Source: Agromyces luteolus
GTDB lineage: Bacteria > Actinomycetota > Actinomycetes > Actinomycetales > Microbacteriaceae
Assembly: GCF_009729855.1 (NCBI RefSeq)
Contig: NZ_WODA01000025.1
Location: 620,001-684,000 of the forward strand
Length of the DNA: 64,000 nucleotides
Reading direction: 5' to 3'
A program made the position numbers and the translations under genes. Below are positions 52,520 to 61,785 of this stretch, piece after piece (the stretch's first letter is position 1; the number at the start of each line of letters is the position of its first letter). The notes beneath the pieces were generated by a model. The model did no database searches, was not told the DNA's origin, and was given only the letters and a program-made list of their open reading frames with translations.

Positions 52520-53734
52520 ATGGCCAGACCCCCACTCACTCTAGCCGCGTTGGCCACGGCCGCGGTGGCCGGACTCGAGGTGCGGGCGGCCCGGGCGCAC
52601 TCCCGTGGAACGGGCGGCGCGTTCGATGCCGTCGAGCTCCACTCCACCGACGGACGGCACCTGCTGATCCGCGCCCCGCGGTCGCAGACGGCCGAGTCCG
52701 AGCAGTCCTCCGACCTCGTCGCGCTGCGCGCGCTCACGCCGGGCATCCGCTCGCGGCTGCCGTTCGCGGTGCCGCAGTTCGTCGGCCAGGCGCCCATCGG
52801 CCCCACGCGCGCCGTCGTGACGGAGTTCATCCCCGGGGCCGGGCGGACGGCCGACGAGCTCACGGGCTCCGACGAGCTCGCCGCCGACGTCGGGCGTGCG
52901 ATCGCCGCCATCCACGCGCTGCCCTCGGGGTTCATCGGCGACGCCGGGCTCCCCCGCCGCTCGGCGGGCGACGCCCGCGAGGCCGCGGTCGCGATCATCG
53001 ACCGCGCCTCCGACACCGGCCGGCTGCCCGCCGCCCTCGTCCGCCGGTGGGAGGAGGCGACCGACGACGACACCCTGTGGCGCTTCGCGCCGACCGTGGT
53101 CAACGGCCAGCTCGGCGCCGACTCGTTCCTCGTCGACGGCAACCGGGTGACCGGCGTGATCGGCTGGTCGGGGCTCGGCCACGACGACCCGGCCCACGAC
53201 CTGCACTGGGTCCTCACCTCGACCGGGGCGTCCGCGGAGCGGACCCTCGGCGCGTACCTCGAGGCGCGCGCGGGCGGCGCCGACGCGGAGATCGCCCGGC
53301 GGGCGCTCCTCTACGGCGAGCTCGAGCTCGCGCGGTGGCTCCTGCACGGCGTCGACACGCACGACGACGAGGTCGTCGACGATGCCGTGGGGCTCCTGGA
53401 CGGGCTCGTGGCGAGCGTGCACGACCACTCGTCCGAGTCGCTGACGACCGACACCGGGCCGGTGCTCGCCGTCGCGGACGTCGAGCGGATGCTCGACGAG
53501 ACGCCGCGCGAGGGGCTGCCGAAGGAGTCGGGCGCCACGATGCTGACGGACAGCTACGACGTGTCCGAGCTGCGCCGACACCTCGCGGACGACGGCGCCG
53601 CAGGCGGGGACGAGCGAGGCCTCACGGCGCCGATCCCGCTCGACCTCAGCGACTGGGGCGACGCGGCGCCCGAGGCGGCGGGGACGTCGCCCGACGCGGC
53701 CGGCGGGAGCGGGACCCGGGACCGGTCGGCGTAG
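52520..53734 (+). CDS. Aminoglycoside-phosphotransferase-fold protein, probable pseudokinase
   Basis: Protein of 404 residues with the APH/choline-kinase fold pattern: a nucleotide-lobe strand region (VELHSTDGRHLLIRAP), EFIPGAGRT as hinge, and a C-lobe. The catalytic loop that normally reads HGDxxxxN is NGQLGADS (N195, Q197, S202), and the metal-binding IDW is IGW (G215). The catalytic Asp, the metal-binding Asn and the second metal Asp are all lost. The surrounding frame (FLVDGNRVTGVIGW, DDPAHDLHWVL) is well kept, so the gene is under selection but should not phosphorylate. The C-terminal ~100 residues are acidic and disordered. Leaderless start. Confidence 0.72.
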   Translation: MARPPLTLAALATAAVAGLEVRAARAHSRGTGGAFDAVELHSTDGRHLLIRAPRSQTAESEQSSDLVALRALTPGIRSRLPFAVPQFVGQAPIGPTRAVVTEFIPGAGRTADELTGSDELAADVGRAIAAIHALPSGFIGDAGLPRRSAGDAREAAVAIIDRASDTGRLPAALVRRWEEATDDDTLWRFAPTVVNGQLGADSFLVDGNRVTGVIGWSGLGHDDPAHDLHWVLTSTGASAERTLGAYLEARAGGADAEIARRALLYGELELARWLLHGVDTHDDEVVDDAVGLLDGLVASVHDHSSESLTTDTGPVLAVADVERMLDETPREGLPKESGATMLTDSYDVSELRRHLADDGAAGGDERGLTAPIPLDLSDWGDAAPEAAGTSPDAAGGSGTRDRSA

Positions 53735-53794
53735 CCGGCGGCACGCGACGCTCCGCTCCGCGGTCGGAAGCCCCGGGAGGCGGAAGCCCGATGG

Positions 53795-56700
53795 TCAGCG
53801 CCCCGAGATCGCGGTGCGCACCTCCTCCGGAACCGCCGACGACTCCCCGCCCGCGTGCCGCGTGCCGCGGGCCCTCGCGGCCACCCCGGCCCAGGCCCTG
53901 CGCAGCGCGGCCTCGTCGTAGAGCTCGTCGGGCCGCAGCACGAGGTCGTCCTCCACGTAGTAGAAGACGGCGTCGATCTCCTCCGGGCGGAGCCCCGACC
54001 AGCGCGCATACGCGAGCCGGTACAGCGCGAGCTGGGTCTGCCGCAGCTCGAGCTCGCGCGCGTCGCGCGGCGCGGCACCCGTCTTCCAGTCGACGACCTG
54101 CGCGCGGATGCCGCGGCGGCCGAGCCCGGAGCCCGGCTCGACGTCGTACACCGCGTCGAGCTTGCACACGAACACCTGCTCGTCGAGCGGCAGGTGCAGC
54201 TCGAGTTCCACGGCGACCGGCCTGCGGTCGCCCCACTCGGAGGCGGCGAACGTGGCGCGCAGGCGCTCGAGGCGGGCGTCGACCGGATCGACGAGGAGCT
54301 CGTCGGCCGCGGCCGCGTCGTCGAACGCGAAGTCGAGCGCGTCGAGGTCGGTCGCGGCGGCCGCCGGGCCCGGCGCACCGGAACCGCCGCCCGGACCCGA
54401 GGGCAGGGCCGGGGCGCCGCCGGAACGCTCCTCGACCCACGCGTGGAAGAGGGTCCCGATGCGCGTGGCGCGGTACGGGCGCTGCGGCATCGGCCTGGCG
54501 AGCTCGGCCGCGACCGCATCGGGGTCGTCGACGTAGTCCTTGAAGCGCGACGCGGGCACGCGGGTCAGCACGCCGGCCGTGCCGCGCGCCTCCGTCCGGC
54601 GCCGACGTTCTTCCAGCAGCATCCGCAGCTCGTCGGCGAGCACCGGCCCGATGCCGGCGCCGGTCGGCAGTGCCGCGGCCTCGCGCACGGCGTCGGCGGC
54701 GCGCACGACGGCCGGACGACGGGCGCCGAGCGGATCGAGCGGCCAGCTCACGCGCGCCGCGTCGGACGCACGGGGGTTCTCCGACTCCGCCGGGGCCGAC
54801 GGCAGCGCACCGCCGTCCACCACGCCGGCCATGACGAGCTCGCGCAGGAACGGGCTCGGCGATCGCGGGGCGCGCTGCGTCGCCCACCACGATCCCGAGA
54901 GCAGCAGTTCCGAGCGTGCGCGGGTGAGGCCGACGTAGGCGAGCCGTCGTTCCTCCTCGGCGTGCCGCTCCCGGTTCTCCTCGCCGTAGGCCTTCACCGC
55001 CTCGTCGAACTCGGCCTGGCTCTGCACGCCCCGCCACGTCAGCTGCGGGATCTCGTCGGCATCGCCTCGGAACTCGTCGGGCAACGATCCGAACGAGAGC
55101 CAGCCGCGGTTGCTGCGCGGCTTCGACGGGAGCTCGTCGTCGACCATGCGCGGGATCGCCACCACGTCCCACTCGAGCCCCTTCGAGCCGTGGATCGAGA
55201 GCACCTGCACCGCCCCGGGCTCGGGTTCGTCCTGGCGCGGGCTCAGCCGGTCCCGTTGCTCGGCCTCGGTCAGCCAGCCGAGGAACGCGCCGAGCGTCGC
55301 GTGCTCGGCGGAGTCGACGAAGCTCGTGACGAGGTCGTCGAACGACTCGAGGCTCGCCGAGCCGAGCGGCTGCGCCGGGTTCGCCGCGACCTCGATGTCG
55401 AGCAGCAGTTCCTGCTGGACCAGCGTGACGAAGTCGACGAGCCCGAGGCCCGCGCGCCGGCGCAGCGCCTGCAGCTGGGCGCCCGCGCGGCGCAGGCGGG
55501 CGAGGCCCTGCTCGCTGAGCCCGCCGAGGGCGCGATGGTCGTCGGGTGCGGTGAGCACGAAGTCGAGGGCGTCGACGATCGACGGCGACTCGTCGGGCGC
55601 GATCGACCCGCGGATGCCCCGGCGCACCTCGTCGGCGAGGCGCCGCGTCGACAGGTCGCGATCGGCCAGCCACTTCCCGAGCGCTCCGAGGGCGGCGAGG
55701 TCGGCCGGACCGATGCGCCACCGAGCTCCGCCGAGGAGTCGGAGGAGCTCCGACCCCGCGGTCGGATCGTGCACGACGCGCAGCGCGCACACGAGGTCGG
55801 CGATCACGGGCTGGTCGAGCAGCCCGGCGACCCCGAGCACGTGCACCGGGACCCCGCGATCGCGGAGCGCCGTCGCGAAGAGGTCGACGTGTGCGAACGT
55901 GCGGCAGAGCAGTGCACCGGTCCGGCCGCCCGGACGCATGCGGAGCGCCAGCCAGTCGGCGACGGCCGCCGCCTCATCGTCGATCGTCTCGGACCACGAG
56001 ACCTCGAGCCGGCCCGCGCCGGCGAACGGCGACGGACGGAGCGGCGCCTTGGGGATCCCGCCGTCGAGCGGCGCGATGAGCGCGTTCGCCGCGTCGAGCA
56101 CGATCACCGGGTTGCGCCAGCTCGTCGAGAGGTCGTAGGCCACGGCCTCTCCCGACTCGGAGAAGTCGCGGCCGAAGCGCGCGAGGTTCGCGGCGCTCGC
56201 GCCGCGCCATCCGTAGATCGACTGGTCGGGGTCGCCCACGGCCATGACGGCGTGGTCGCGGAAGAGCGTCGAGAGCAGTCGCGTCTGCACGACGCTCGTG
56301 TCCTGGTACTCGTCGAGCAGCACGGTCGCGTACCGTTCGCGGAGCCCGGCGACGACCTCGGGGTGCGCCGTGCAGATCTGCAGGGCGAGCGCGACCTGGT
56401 CGGAGAACTCGACGACGCCCCGGCGCTGCTTCTCGGCCGCGTACGCGTCGGCGAGTTCGAGCAGCGGCGGCAGCGCCTCGACCACGCCGAGCGCCGAGAG
56501 GAAGCTGTCGAACGGGGTCCGCTTGCGGGGCGCCTCGATCGGCAGGTCGTGCATCGCGAGGAACTCGCGGGCGAACGCGCGCACGTCGCGGCTGTCGGCG
56601 ACGTTCTCGGCGAGCGCGCGGCTGAGCGAGAGCACGGCGCCCGTCACCCGGTCGAGCGACGCGTCGAGCTCGACCAGTCGCGGGTCGGCCGACGCCGACA

Positions 56701-57148
56701 CGATGCCGCGGGCGAGTTGCCACGCGGCCGCCTCGCCGAGGATCGACGCGTCGGGCTCGCGCCCGATCCGCATCGCGTGTTCGCGGTGGATCGCACCCGC
56801 GAACGCGTTGTACGTGAACACCGCGGCCGACTCGAGCGGATCGAGCCGCACATCGGCGATGCCCTCGGCGACGAGCTGCCCGACGCGCTCGCGCACGCGC
56901 TCGGCGAGCTCGCCGGCCGCCTTGCGGGTGAACGTCAGCCCGAGCACCTCGGGCACGTCGACGGCGCCGTTGGCGAGGAGCCAGACCACTCGGTTCGCCA
57001 TCGTCTCGGTCTTGCCGCTCCCGGCACCCGCGACCACGATGCTCCGGCCGCGCGGGTCGGCCTCGATGACCGCGCGCTGCTCGGGCGTCGGGGCGTGCAG
57101 GCCGAGTCGGGCGGCGATCTCGTCGGCGCCGATCCGGACCGCGCTCAC
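53795..57148 (-). CDS. adnB: AdnB subunit of the AdnAB helicase-nuclease
   Basis: Double-strand-break resection subunit of 1117 residues. The SF1A motor has Walker A AGAGSGKTE, LLDEYQDTSVVQ, GDPDQSIYGWRGA, SIHGSKGLEWDVVAIP and LAYVGLTRAR. The C-terminal RecB-type nuclease has RIGTLFHAWVEER, QVVDWKTGAA with the catalytic Asp and Lys, and QTQLALYRLAY. All motor motifs are intact, fitting the known lead-motor role of AdnB. The GTG at 57148 overlaps the adnA stop (GTGA). A very long open frame continuing upstream in this frame is a GC-driven shadow of adnA. Confidence 0.92.
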   Translation of the reverse strand: MSAVRIGADEIAARLGLHAPTPEQRAVIEADPRGRSIVVAGAGSGKTETMANRVVWLLANGAVDVPEVLGLTFTRKAAGELAERVRERVGQLVAEGIADVRLDPLESAAVFTYNAFAGAIHREHAMRIGREPDASILGEAAAWQLARGIVSASADPRLVELDASLDRVTGAVLSLSRALAENVADSRDVRAFAREFLAMHDLPIEAPRKRTPFDSFLSALGVVEALPPLLELADAYAAEKQRRGVVEFSDQVALALQICTAHPEVVAGLRERYATVLLDEYQDTSVVQTRLLSTLFRDHAVMAVGDPDQSIYGWRGASAANLARFGRDFSESGEAVAYDLSTSWRNPVIVLDAANALIAPLDGGIPKAPLRPSPFAGAGRLEVSWSETIDDEAAAVADWLALRMRPGGRTGALLCRTFAHVDLFATALRDRGVPVHVLGVAGLLDQPVIADLVCALRVVHDPTAGSELLRLLGGARWRIGPADLAALGALGKWLADRDLSTRRLADEVRRGIRGSIAPDESPSIVDALDFVLTAPDDHRALGGLSEQGLARLRRAGAQLQALRRRAGLGLVDFVTLVQQELLLDIEVAANPAQPLGSASLESFDDLVTSFVDSAEHATLGAFLGWLTEAEQRDRLSPRQDEPEPGAVQVLSIHGSKGLEWDVVAIPRMVDDELPSKPRSNRGWLSFGSLPDEFRGDADEIPQLTWRGVQSQAEFDEAVKAYGEENRERHAEEERRLAYVGLTRARSELLLSGSWWATQRAPRSPSPFLRELVMAGVVDGGALPSAPAESENPRASDAARVSWPLDPLGARRPAVVRAADAVREAAALPTGAGIGPVLADELRMLLEERRRRTEARGTAGVLTRVPASRFKDYVDDPDAVAAELARPMPQRPYRATRIGTLFHAWVEERSGGAPALPSGPGGGSGAPGPAAAATDLDALDFAFDDAAAADELLVDPVDARLERLRATFAASEWGDRRPVAVELELHLPLDEQVFVCKLDAVYDVEPGSGLGRRGIRAQVVDWKTGAAPRDARELELRQTQLALYRLAYARWSGLRPEEIDAVFYYVEDDLVLRPDELYDEAALRRAWAGVAARARGTRHAGGESSAVPEEVRTAISGR

Positions 57149-60100
57149 GCGCACACCGCCGGCACGAGGTGGACCCGGTACTGCCAGTGACCGAACCGCG
57201 AGCCGTGCGCGAACTCGACCGGCGAGTCGAACCGGGCCCCGGCCATGACCCGCGCGACCGCGTCGAGCCGGTCGCGGAACGCCGCCTCGGCATCGTCGTC
57301 GAACGGCTGCTGGGCGCGCTCGGTGTAGAGCCGCCCGCCGACGGGCCGCGCCACGTAGACGAGCTTCGCCCCGCCGAGGCGCCCCGCGTCGGGCAGCGCG
57401 CCCGCGCGGGCCGCGAGCTGGTAGGCCGCGAGCTGCGGATGCTCGGCCGTCTTCGCGGCGGTGGGCGGGGTGCGCCCGGTCTTCAGGTCGACGATCACCG
57501 TCGTGCCGTCGGGCGACGCCTCGACCCGGTCGATCGTGCCGGTGACGCGCACTCGCCCGCTCACGAGCGTGAACCGCCCCTCGGCGCCGAGCACGACGAC
57601 CCCGTCGTCCTCCGCGTTGCGGAGGTAGTCGGCGGCGCCCTCGGTCATCTTCCGTGCGCCGCGCCGCTCGCGCTCCGCGACCCACCCCGCCTCGAACCGC
57701 AGGTCGCGCCAGCGTCGCTCGACCGATGCCCAGAGCGTCTCGACGTCGGTGTCGCCCGCCTGCGCCGCCTCCTCGACGACCGCGTGGACGATCGTGCCGA
57801 TCGACGCGGCGAGCCCGGAGGGCGGCTGCGCGACGTGGTCGACGAACCAGCCGAGCGGGCTCTCCTCGACGCGGTCGATCTGCGACGGCGACACGGAGAC
57901 GAGCGCCTCGGGGTCGCCGTCGAGGTCGACGAGCGGCGCGGTGGTGGTGGGTTCGGCCATCCCGTACCACTCGTCGGGGTGCGCGCCGGGCACGCCCTGC
58001 TCGGCGAGCATCGCGATCGCCGCCGCCGCCTCGCGGTCGCCCGCGCCCGCATCGCGCCGCAGCGCGCCCACCATGCCGCGCAGGTGCAGCGGCCGCCGGC
58101 GTCGTGCCGGCAGTCGCGTGGGCGCGAGCCCCATCAGGACCGACGGCTGCTCGTCGTCGTTCGACGTGCACGCCAGGACGACCTGGCGCGCGGCCCGCGA
58201 CACCGCGAGCGCGAACAGGCGCAGTTCGTCGGCGCGCACCGCGGCGCGGACGGATGCCGCGGTCTCCTCCTCGTGCAGCGGATCGCCCGCGCGGGCCGCA
58301 GCGACCGCGCGCGGGAGCGCCCCGGCGTGCAGCAGCGTGCCCCGCGGCCGGAGGTTCGGCCAGACGCCCTCCTGGAGGCCGGCGACCACGACCACGTCGA
58401 ACTCGCGGCCGATGAGCGCGGGCGGGGTCGCCAGCACGACGGACTCGGCCCCGCGTTCCGGGGCGAGCGAATCCTCGGGCAGGGCGTTCTGGAGCACCTC
58501 GTCGACGAATCGGCGGGCGGGCGCGCCCGGCTCGCGCTCGACGAACCGCCGCGCCGCGGCGAAGAGCGCGACGACCGCGTCGAGCGACCGGTTCGCCTCG
58601 TCGGCGAGCACGCCCGATCCCGCGGCCTGCCCGGCCCATTCGGCCTCGAGCCCGCTGTCGTGCCAGAGCAGCCACAGGAGCTCCTCCACCGTCGCGCCGC
58701 GCGCGGCCGATCGCCGCGCCGAGTCGAGGAGTCGCGCGAGGCGCGACGCACGCCGCCCCGGCGGCGCGTCGATCGTCGCGAAGCCGCCCGCGGCGCCCAG
58801 CGCCTCGACGAGCAGCTCGTCGGCGCTCCGCACGCCGCCCTCGGCCAGCTCCTCGTGGCGGAGGGCGAGTCGGAGTCGGCGCAGCCCGACGCGGTCGAGG
58901 CGGCCGAGCGGACCGGTGAGCAGCGCGGTCGCGGTCTCGGGGTCGAGCGGATGCAGGTCGAGCACGACGGCCGCCGCGGCGATGAGGGCCGCCGAGCCCG
59001 GGGCGTCGCGCAGCGCGGTGCGCCCGGCACCGCCGGACACGGGGACCTCGGCCGCAGCGAGGGCGCGCGCGAGCGCGGGCAGCTCCGCGCCGGAACGCGC
59101 CACGACCGCCATCGACGACCACGGCACGCCGTCGAGCAGGTGGCGCTCGCGCAGCAGGGCGGCGACCTGTGCCCCCTCGGCGCCGGGCGACGACGCCTCG
59201 ATGCCGACGATCGCCTCGAGCGGGTCGTCGTCGCCCGCGTCGGCCACCGCCGCGGACCGGTGGAGTCCGCCGAGCGCCGTGCCGACGTGCGCGGTGACCT
59301 GCCCGAGCAGCTCGCGATGCGCCGGCCGGCCCCGATGCACGACCGGCAGCTCGACGCGCCGCACGGCGGCGCCCCCGAGCACCTGGCCGAGCGAGCCGAG
59401 CAGGTCGGCGCGACCGCCGCGGAACCCGTTGCTCGCGACATCCGGATCGCCGAGGGCGACGACCTCGACGCCGCGCTCCGCGAACGCGCCGAGCAGTGCC
59501 GCGGTGGCCTCGGTCGCCTCCTGCGCGTCGTCGACCACGAGCAGCCGCAGGCCCGCGAGCGCGCCGAGCGCGCGCTCGTCGTCGGGATCGTGGACGCTGC
59601 GGCGCACGATCGACGCAGCGAACGCGCCGAGCTCGGCCGAGTCGAACTGGGTCGGTCGCAGCTGCTCCTTCACCTCGGCGTACTCGGCGAGGAAGGCCGC
59701 GGCCGCGGTCCACTCCGGTCGGGACGCCGCGACGCCCAGCCGCGCGAGCCCGTCGGGGCCGACGCCCTGCTCGACCGCGCGCATCATGAGGTCGCGGAGC
59801 TCGGAACGGAACCCGCGCAGCTCGCGGACGTCGGGCGCGAGCGCCTCGGGCCAGTCGGGGCCGCCGCCGTCGATCGCCTGGGCCTCGAGCAGCTCGCCGA
59901 TCACCTGGTCGTGCTCGGCGCCCGTGAGCAGGGTGACCGATCGCCCGGTGCGCGCGCGCACCAGGTCGTAGGCGACGGCGCTCGCGGTGCGCGCGAGCGC
60001 ACCGCGGGTGGTGCGGTCGAGCCGCAGCGCGATCGCGTCGCGCATCGCGGCCGCGGTGCGCCGGGAGGCAGACAGCACGAGCACCTCGGTCGGGTCGAGA

Positions 60101-60246
60101 CCGAGTTCGACCCGGTGCGCGACCAGCTCGACGGCGAGACGGCTCTTGCCCGAGCCCGGGGCCCCGAAGACCGCGGCGTGGCCGCCCGCCGCGAGCGTCG
60201 GCACGAGGTCGACGACGGCGGGTGCGGTGGTCGTCTCGTGCTGCAT
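57145..60246 (-). CDS. adnA: AdnA subunit of the AdnAB helicase-nuclease
   Basis: Partner subunit of 1033 residues. Walker A GAPGSGKSR and Walker B LLVVDDAQEATEA are kept, but motif III is degenerate (GDPDVASNGFRGG), consistent with a weak or vestigial motor. The C-terminal nuclease domain shows TIVHAVVEEA, VIVDLKTGRTP and QLAAYQLAAR. The region that in AddB/AdnA-type nucleases supplies iron-sulfur Cys ligands reads SQIDRVEESPLGWF here, with Ser instead of Cys, and only one Cys remains at the extreme C-terminus. The ATG at 60246 has TACCGT ending 7 bases upstream. It is divergent from the DUF3107 gene. Confidence 0.9.
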   Translation of the reverse strand: MQHETTTAPAVVDLVPTLAAGGHAAVFGAPGSGKSRLAVELVAHRVELGLDPTEVLVLSASRRTAAAMRDAIALRLDRTTRGALARTASAVAYDLVRARTGRSVTLLTGAEHDQVIGELLEAQAIDGGGPDWPEALAPDVRELRGFRSELRDLMMRAVEQGVGPDGLARLGVAASRPEWTAAAAFLAEYAEVKEQLRPTQFDSAELGAFAASIVRRSVHDPDDERALGALAGLRLLVVDDAQEATEATAALLGAFAERGVEVVALGDPDVASNGFRGGRADLLGSLGQVLGGAAVRRVELPVVHRGRPAHRELLGQVTAHVGTALGGLHRSAAVADAGDDDPLEAIVGIEASSPGAEGAQVAALLRERHLLDGVPWSSMAVVARSGAELPALARALAAAEVPVSGGAGRTALRDAPGSAALIAAAAVVLDLHPLDPETATALLTGPLGRLDRVGLRRLRLALRHEELAEGGVRSADELLVEALGAAGGFATIDAPPGRRASRLARLLDSARRSAARGATVEELLWLLWHDSGLEAEWAGQAAGSGVLADEANRSLDAVVALFAAARRFVEREPGAPARRFVDEVLQNALPEDSLAPERGAESVVLATPPALIGREFDVVVVAGLQEGVWPNLRPRGTLLHAGALPRAVAAARAGDPLHEEETAASVRAAVRADELRLFALAVSRAARQVVLACTSNDDEQPSVLMGLAPTRLPARRRRPLHLRGMVGALRRDAGAGDREAAAAIAMLAEQGVPGAHPDEWYGMAEPTTTAPLVDLDGDPEALVSVSPSQIDRVEESPLGWFVDHVAQPPSGLAASIGTIVHAVVEEAAQAGDTDVETLWASVERRWRDLRFEAGWVAERERRGARKMTEGAADYLRNAEDDGVVVLGAEGRFTLVSGRVRVTGTIDRVEASPDGTTVIVDLKTGRTPPTAAKTAEHPQLAAYQLAARAGALPDAGRLGGAKLVYVARPVGGRLYTERAQQPFDDDAEAAFRDRLDAVARVMAGARFDSPVEFAHGSRFGHWQYRVHLVPAVCA

Positions 60247-60253
60247 GCGGCCC

Positions 60254-60259
60254 ACGGTA
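60254..60259 (-). promoter_or_regulatory. -10 element of the adnAB operon
   Basis: TACCGT on the minus strand ends 7 bases before the adnA ATG, so the operon mRNA is probably leaderless. Confidence 0.45.
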
Positions 60260-60339
60260 TCCGTGTCCGCCGACAGTGAACGCGTCAGGGCGCGACGCCC
60301 GCGTGTCGTAGGGTGCTGTCAACGACAGAAAGGCGCACC

Positions 60340-60564
60340 GTGGACCTTCGTATCGGCATCCAGAACTCCCCCCGCGAGCTCGGCTTCGAGACCTCGCTGA
60401 CGGCGGCGGAGGTCGAGCAGGCCGTCTCGGCGGCGCTCAGCGGGCAGTCGCCCGTGCTGCGCCTGACCGACTCGAAGGGCGCGGTGTACGTGGTGCCGGC
60501 GGCGGCCCTGGCCTACGTCGAGATCGGCACCGAGGAGTCGCGCAAGATCGGCTTCGTCGGCTGA
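60340..60564 (+). CDS. DUF3107 protein (TB9.4-like)
   Basis: Protein of 74 residues matching DUF3107: DLRIGIQNSPRELGFE at the N-terminus, a central acidic helix (EVEQAVSAALSG) and LRLTDSKGAVYVVPAAALAYVEIG, ending RKIGFVG. It is a small soluble protein conserved in Actinobacteria, of unknown function; the length is normal. The GTG has AAAGG upstream; a TAGGGT hexamer at 60309-60314 gives a short leader. The stop overlaps the next start. Confidence 0.9.
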   Translation: MDLRIGIQNSPRELGFETSLTAAEVEQAVSAALSGQSPVLRLTDSKGAVYVVPAAALAYVEIGTEESRKIGFVG

Positions 60565-60869
60565 TGGAGCTCCTCTTCGTCGCGCTCGGCGGCGCCATCC
60601 TCGGCCTCGCCGCGCACTACGCGATCCCGCGCCGCGAGTTCCGCGGCGTCGTGCTCGTCCCCGCCGTCGGCGCCGGCGTCGCCGCGGTCGTGTGGGTCGC
60701 ACTGACCTGGCTCGGCATGCCGTGGGACGGCGGATGGATCTGGGTGATCTCGCTCGTGGCATCCGCCGCCGCCGCGGCCGGAACCGGCTACCTCGTCGGC
60801 CGTCGCCGCGAGGAGGACGACGCCCGGACGTTCGCGCACCTCGCCCGCTTCGGCCTCGCCCGAGGCTGA
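60564..60869 (+). CDS. Small three-helix membrane protein
   Basis: Protein of 101 residues with three hydrophobic segments (about 3-20, 28-48, 57-77) and a charged C-terminal tail (RRREEDDARTFAHLARFG) that resembles the membrane-protein partner seen next to DUF3107 in related genomes. No motif suggests a function. Its ATG overlaps the DUF3107 stop (TGATG), so they are co-translated. Confidence 0.7.
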   Translation: MELLFVALGGAILGLAAHYAIPRREFRGVVLVPAVGAGVAAVVWVALTWLGMPWDGGWIWVISLVASAAAAAGTGYLVGRRREEDDARTFAHLARFGLARG

Positions 60870-60938
60870 TCCGAGCCCCTCGCGCGAACCGCGGGCCGCG
60901 GCATCCGGCACGCCTCGGACCGCACGCCCGAAGGCGCC

Positions 60939-61652
60939 TCAGGCCGTGAGCCCGAGCGCGTCCATCCGGCGCGTGTGCGCCGCGATGAGCTCGGTGAAGA
61001 CCGGTTCGACGTCGGGTCCGTGCTCGCCGGACCCGGCTGCGCGCACCGCGGATCGCGCGATGAGGAGCGTGTCGCCGACGAGGCTCCGCGCCCAGAGCGC
61101 GAGCCGGTCGTCGAGCGTCGGGTCGGCCGCGATGGCGCGCTCGAGCTCGCGCTCGATCACCTCGGCGGAGCGCGACTCGCCCAGGATCGCGCGCACCCGT
61201 GCGCGGAGCTCGTGCGGCAGCCCCTCCGCGAGGCGGATGAAGTAGTCGTCGAGCATCCCCGAGGTGATGTGGATGCCGAGCAGCAGCTCGAACCAGTCGG
61301 CACCCGAGGTGACCTGGCGGAACCGGTCGGCGGCCGGCGCGAAGGGCGCCATGACGTCGGCGGGCTCCGCGTCGAGCCGGCGCAGCTCGGCGATGAGCTC
61401 GTGGTGCTTGCGCAGGGCGACGCCCGCCGCCGCGCTCAGCCCCTCCTTCGACGCCAGGTCGGGGGCCGTGGCGACGGCCTTCGCGAGGCTCTCGAAGAAC
61501 TCGAGCTGGATGTACGCGGCCTGTCCGAGGAACGGGATCGGCTCGGGCGTGAACTCGGTGAAGTCGATGCGGGTGAGGTCGGTCGGCGCGACCCTCGGAC
61601 GCAGCCTCGGGGTCTCCGGACGGGGACGGCGCGACATCGACCAATTGACCAC
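60939..61652 (-). CDS. Ferritin-like/tRNA-hydroxylase-like fold protein (Rv3210c type)
   Basis: Protein of 237 residues, mainly helical. LGQAAYIQLEFFESLAKAV, a KHHELIAELRRL segment, FELLLGIHITSGMLDDYFIRLAEGLP and a late ELIAAHTRRMDAL supply Glu and His residues spaced as in a ferritin-like four-helix bundle. The catalytic role is unproven. The GTG at 61652 is preferred over the ATG at 61637 because TATGCT ends exactly 6 bases before it. It converges on the small membrane-protein gene and is divergent from the DEAD-box gene. Confidence 0.75.
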   Translation of the reverse strand: MVNWSMSRRPRPETPRLRPRVAPTDLTRIDFTEFTPEPIPFLGQAAYIQLEFFESLAKAVATAPDLASKEGLSAAAGVALRKHHELIAELRRLDAEPADVMAPFAPAADRFRQVTSGADWFELLLGIHITSGMLDDYFIRLAEGLPHELRARVRAILGESRSAEVIERELERAIAADPTLDDRLALWARSLVGDTLLIARSAVRAAGSGEHGPDVEPVFTELIAAHTRRMDALGLTA

Positions 61653-61785
61653 GAGCACAGCATATCCGGGGCCTCGCAGCCCGCTCGGATAGGCTGGGAC
61701 CCGCCGCGGGCGATGGAACCGCGGCCGTGCGCCTGTCGATCGGAACAGGGCGCACCCGTTTTCCGCATCACGGACAGGCAGACAC

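Noticed and set aside
53795-60322. A single 2175-residue open frame covering both AdnA and AdnB regions
   Set aside because: The N-terminal half is the out-of-frame reading of adnA (Arg/Ala-rich, no motifs). The real adnA lies in another frame with all expected motifs and a GTGA overlap to adnB.
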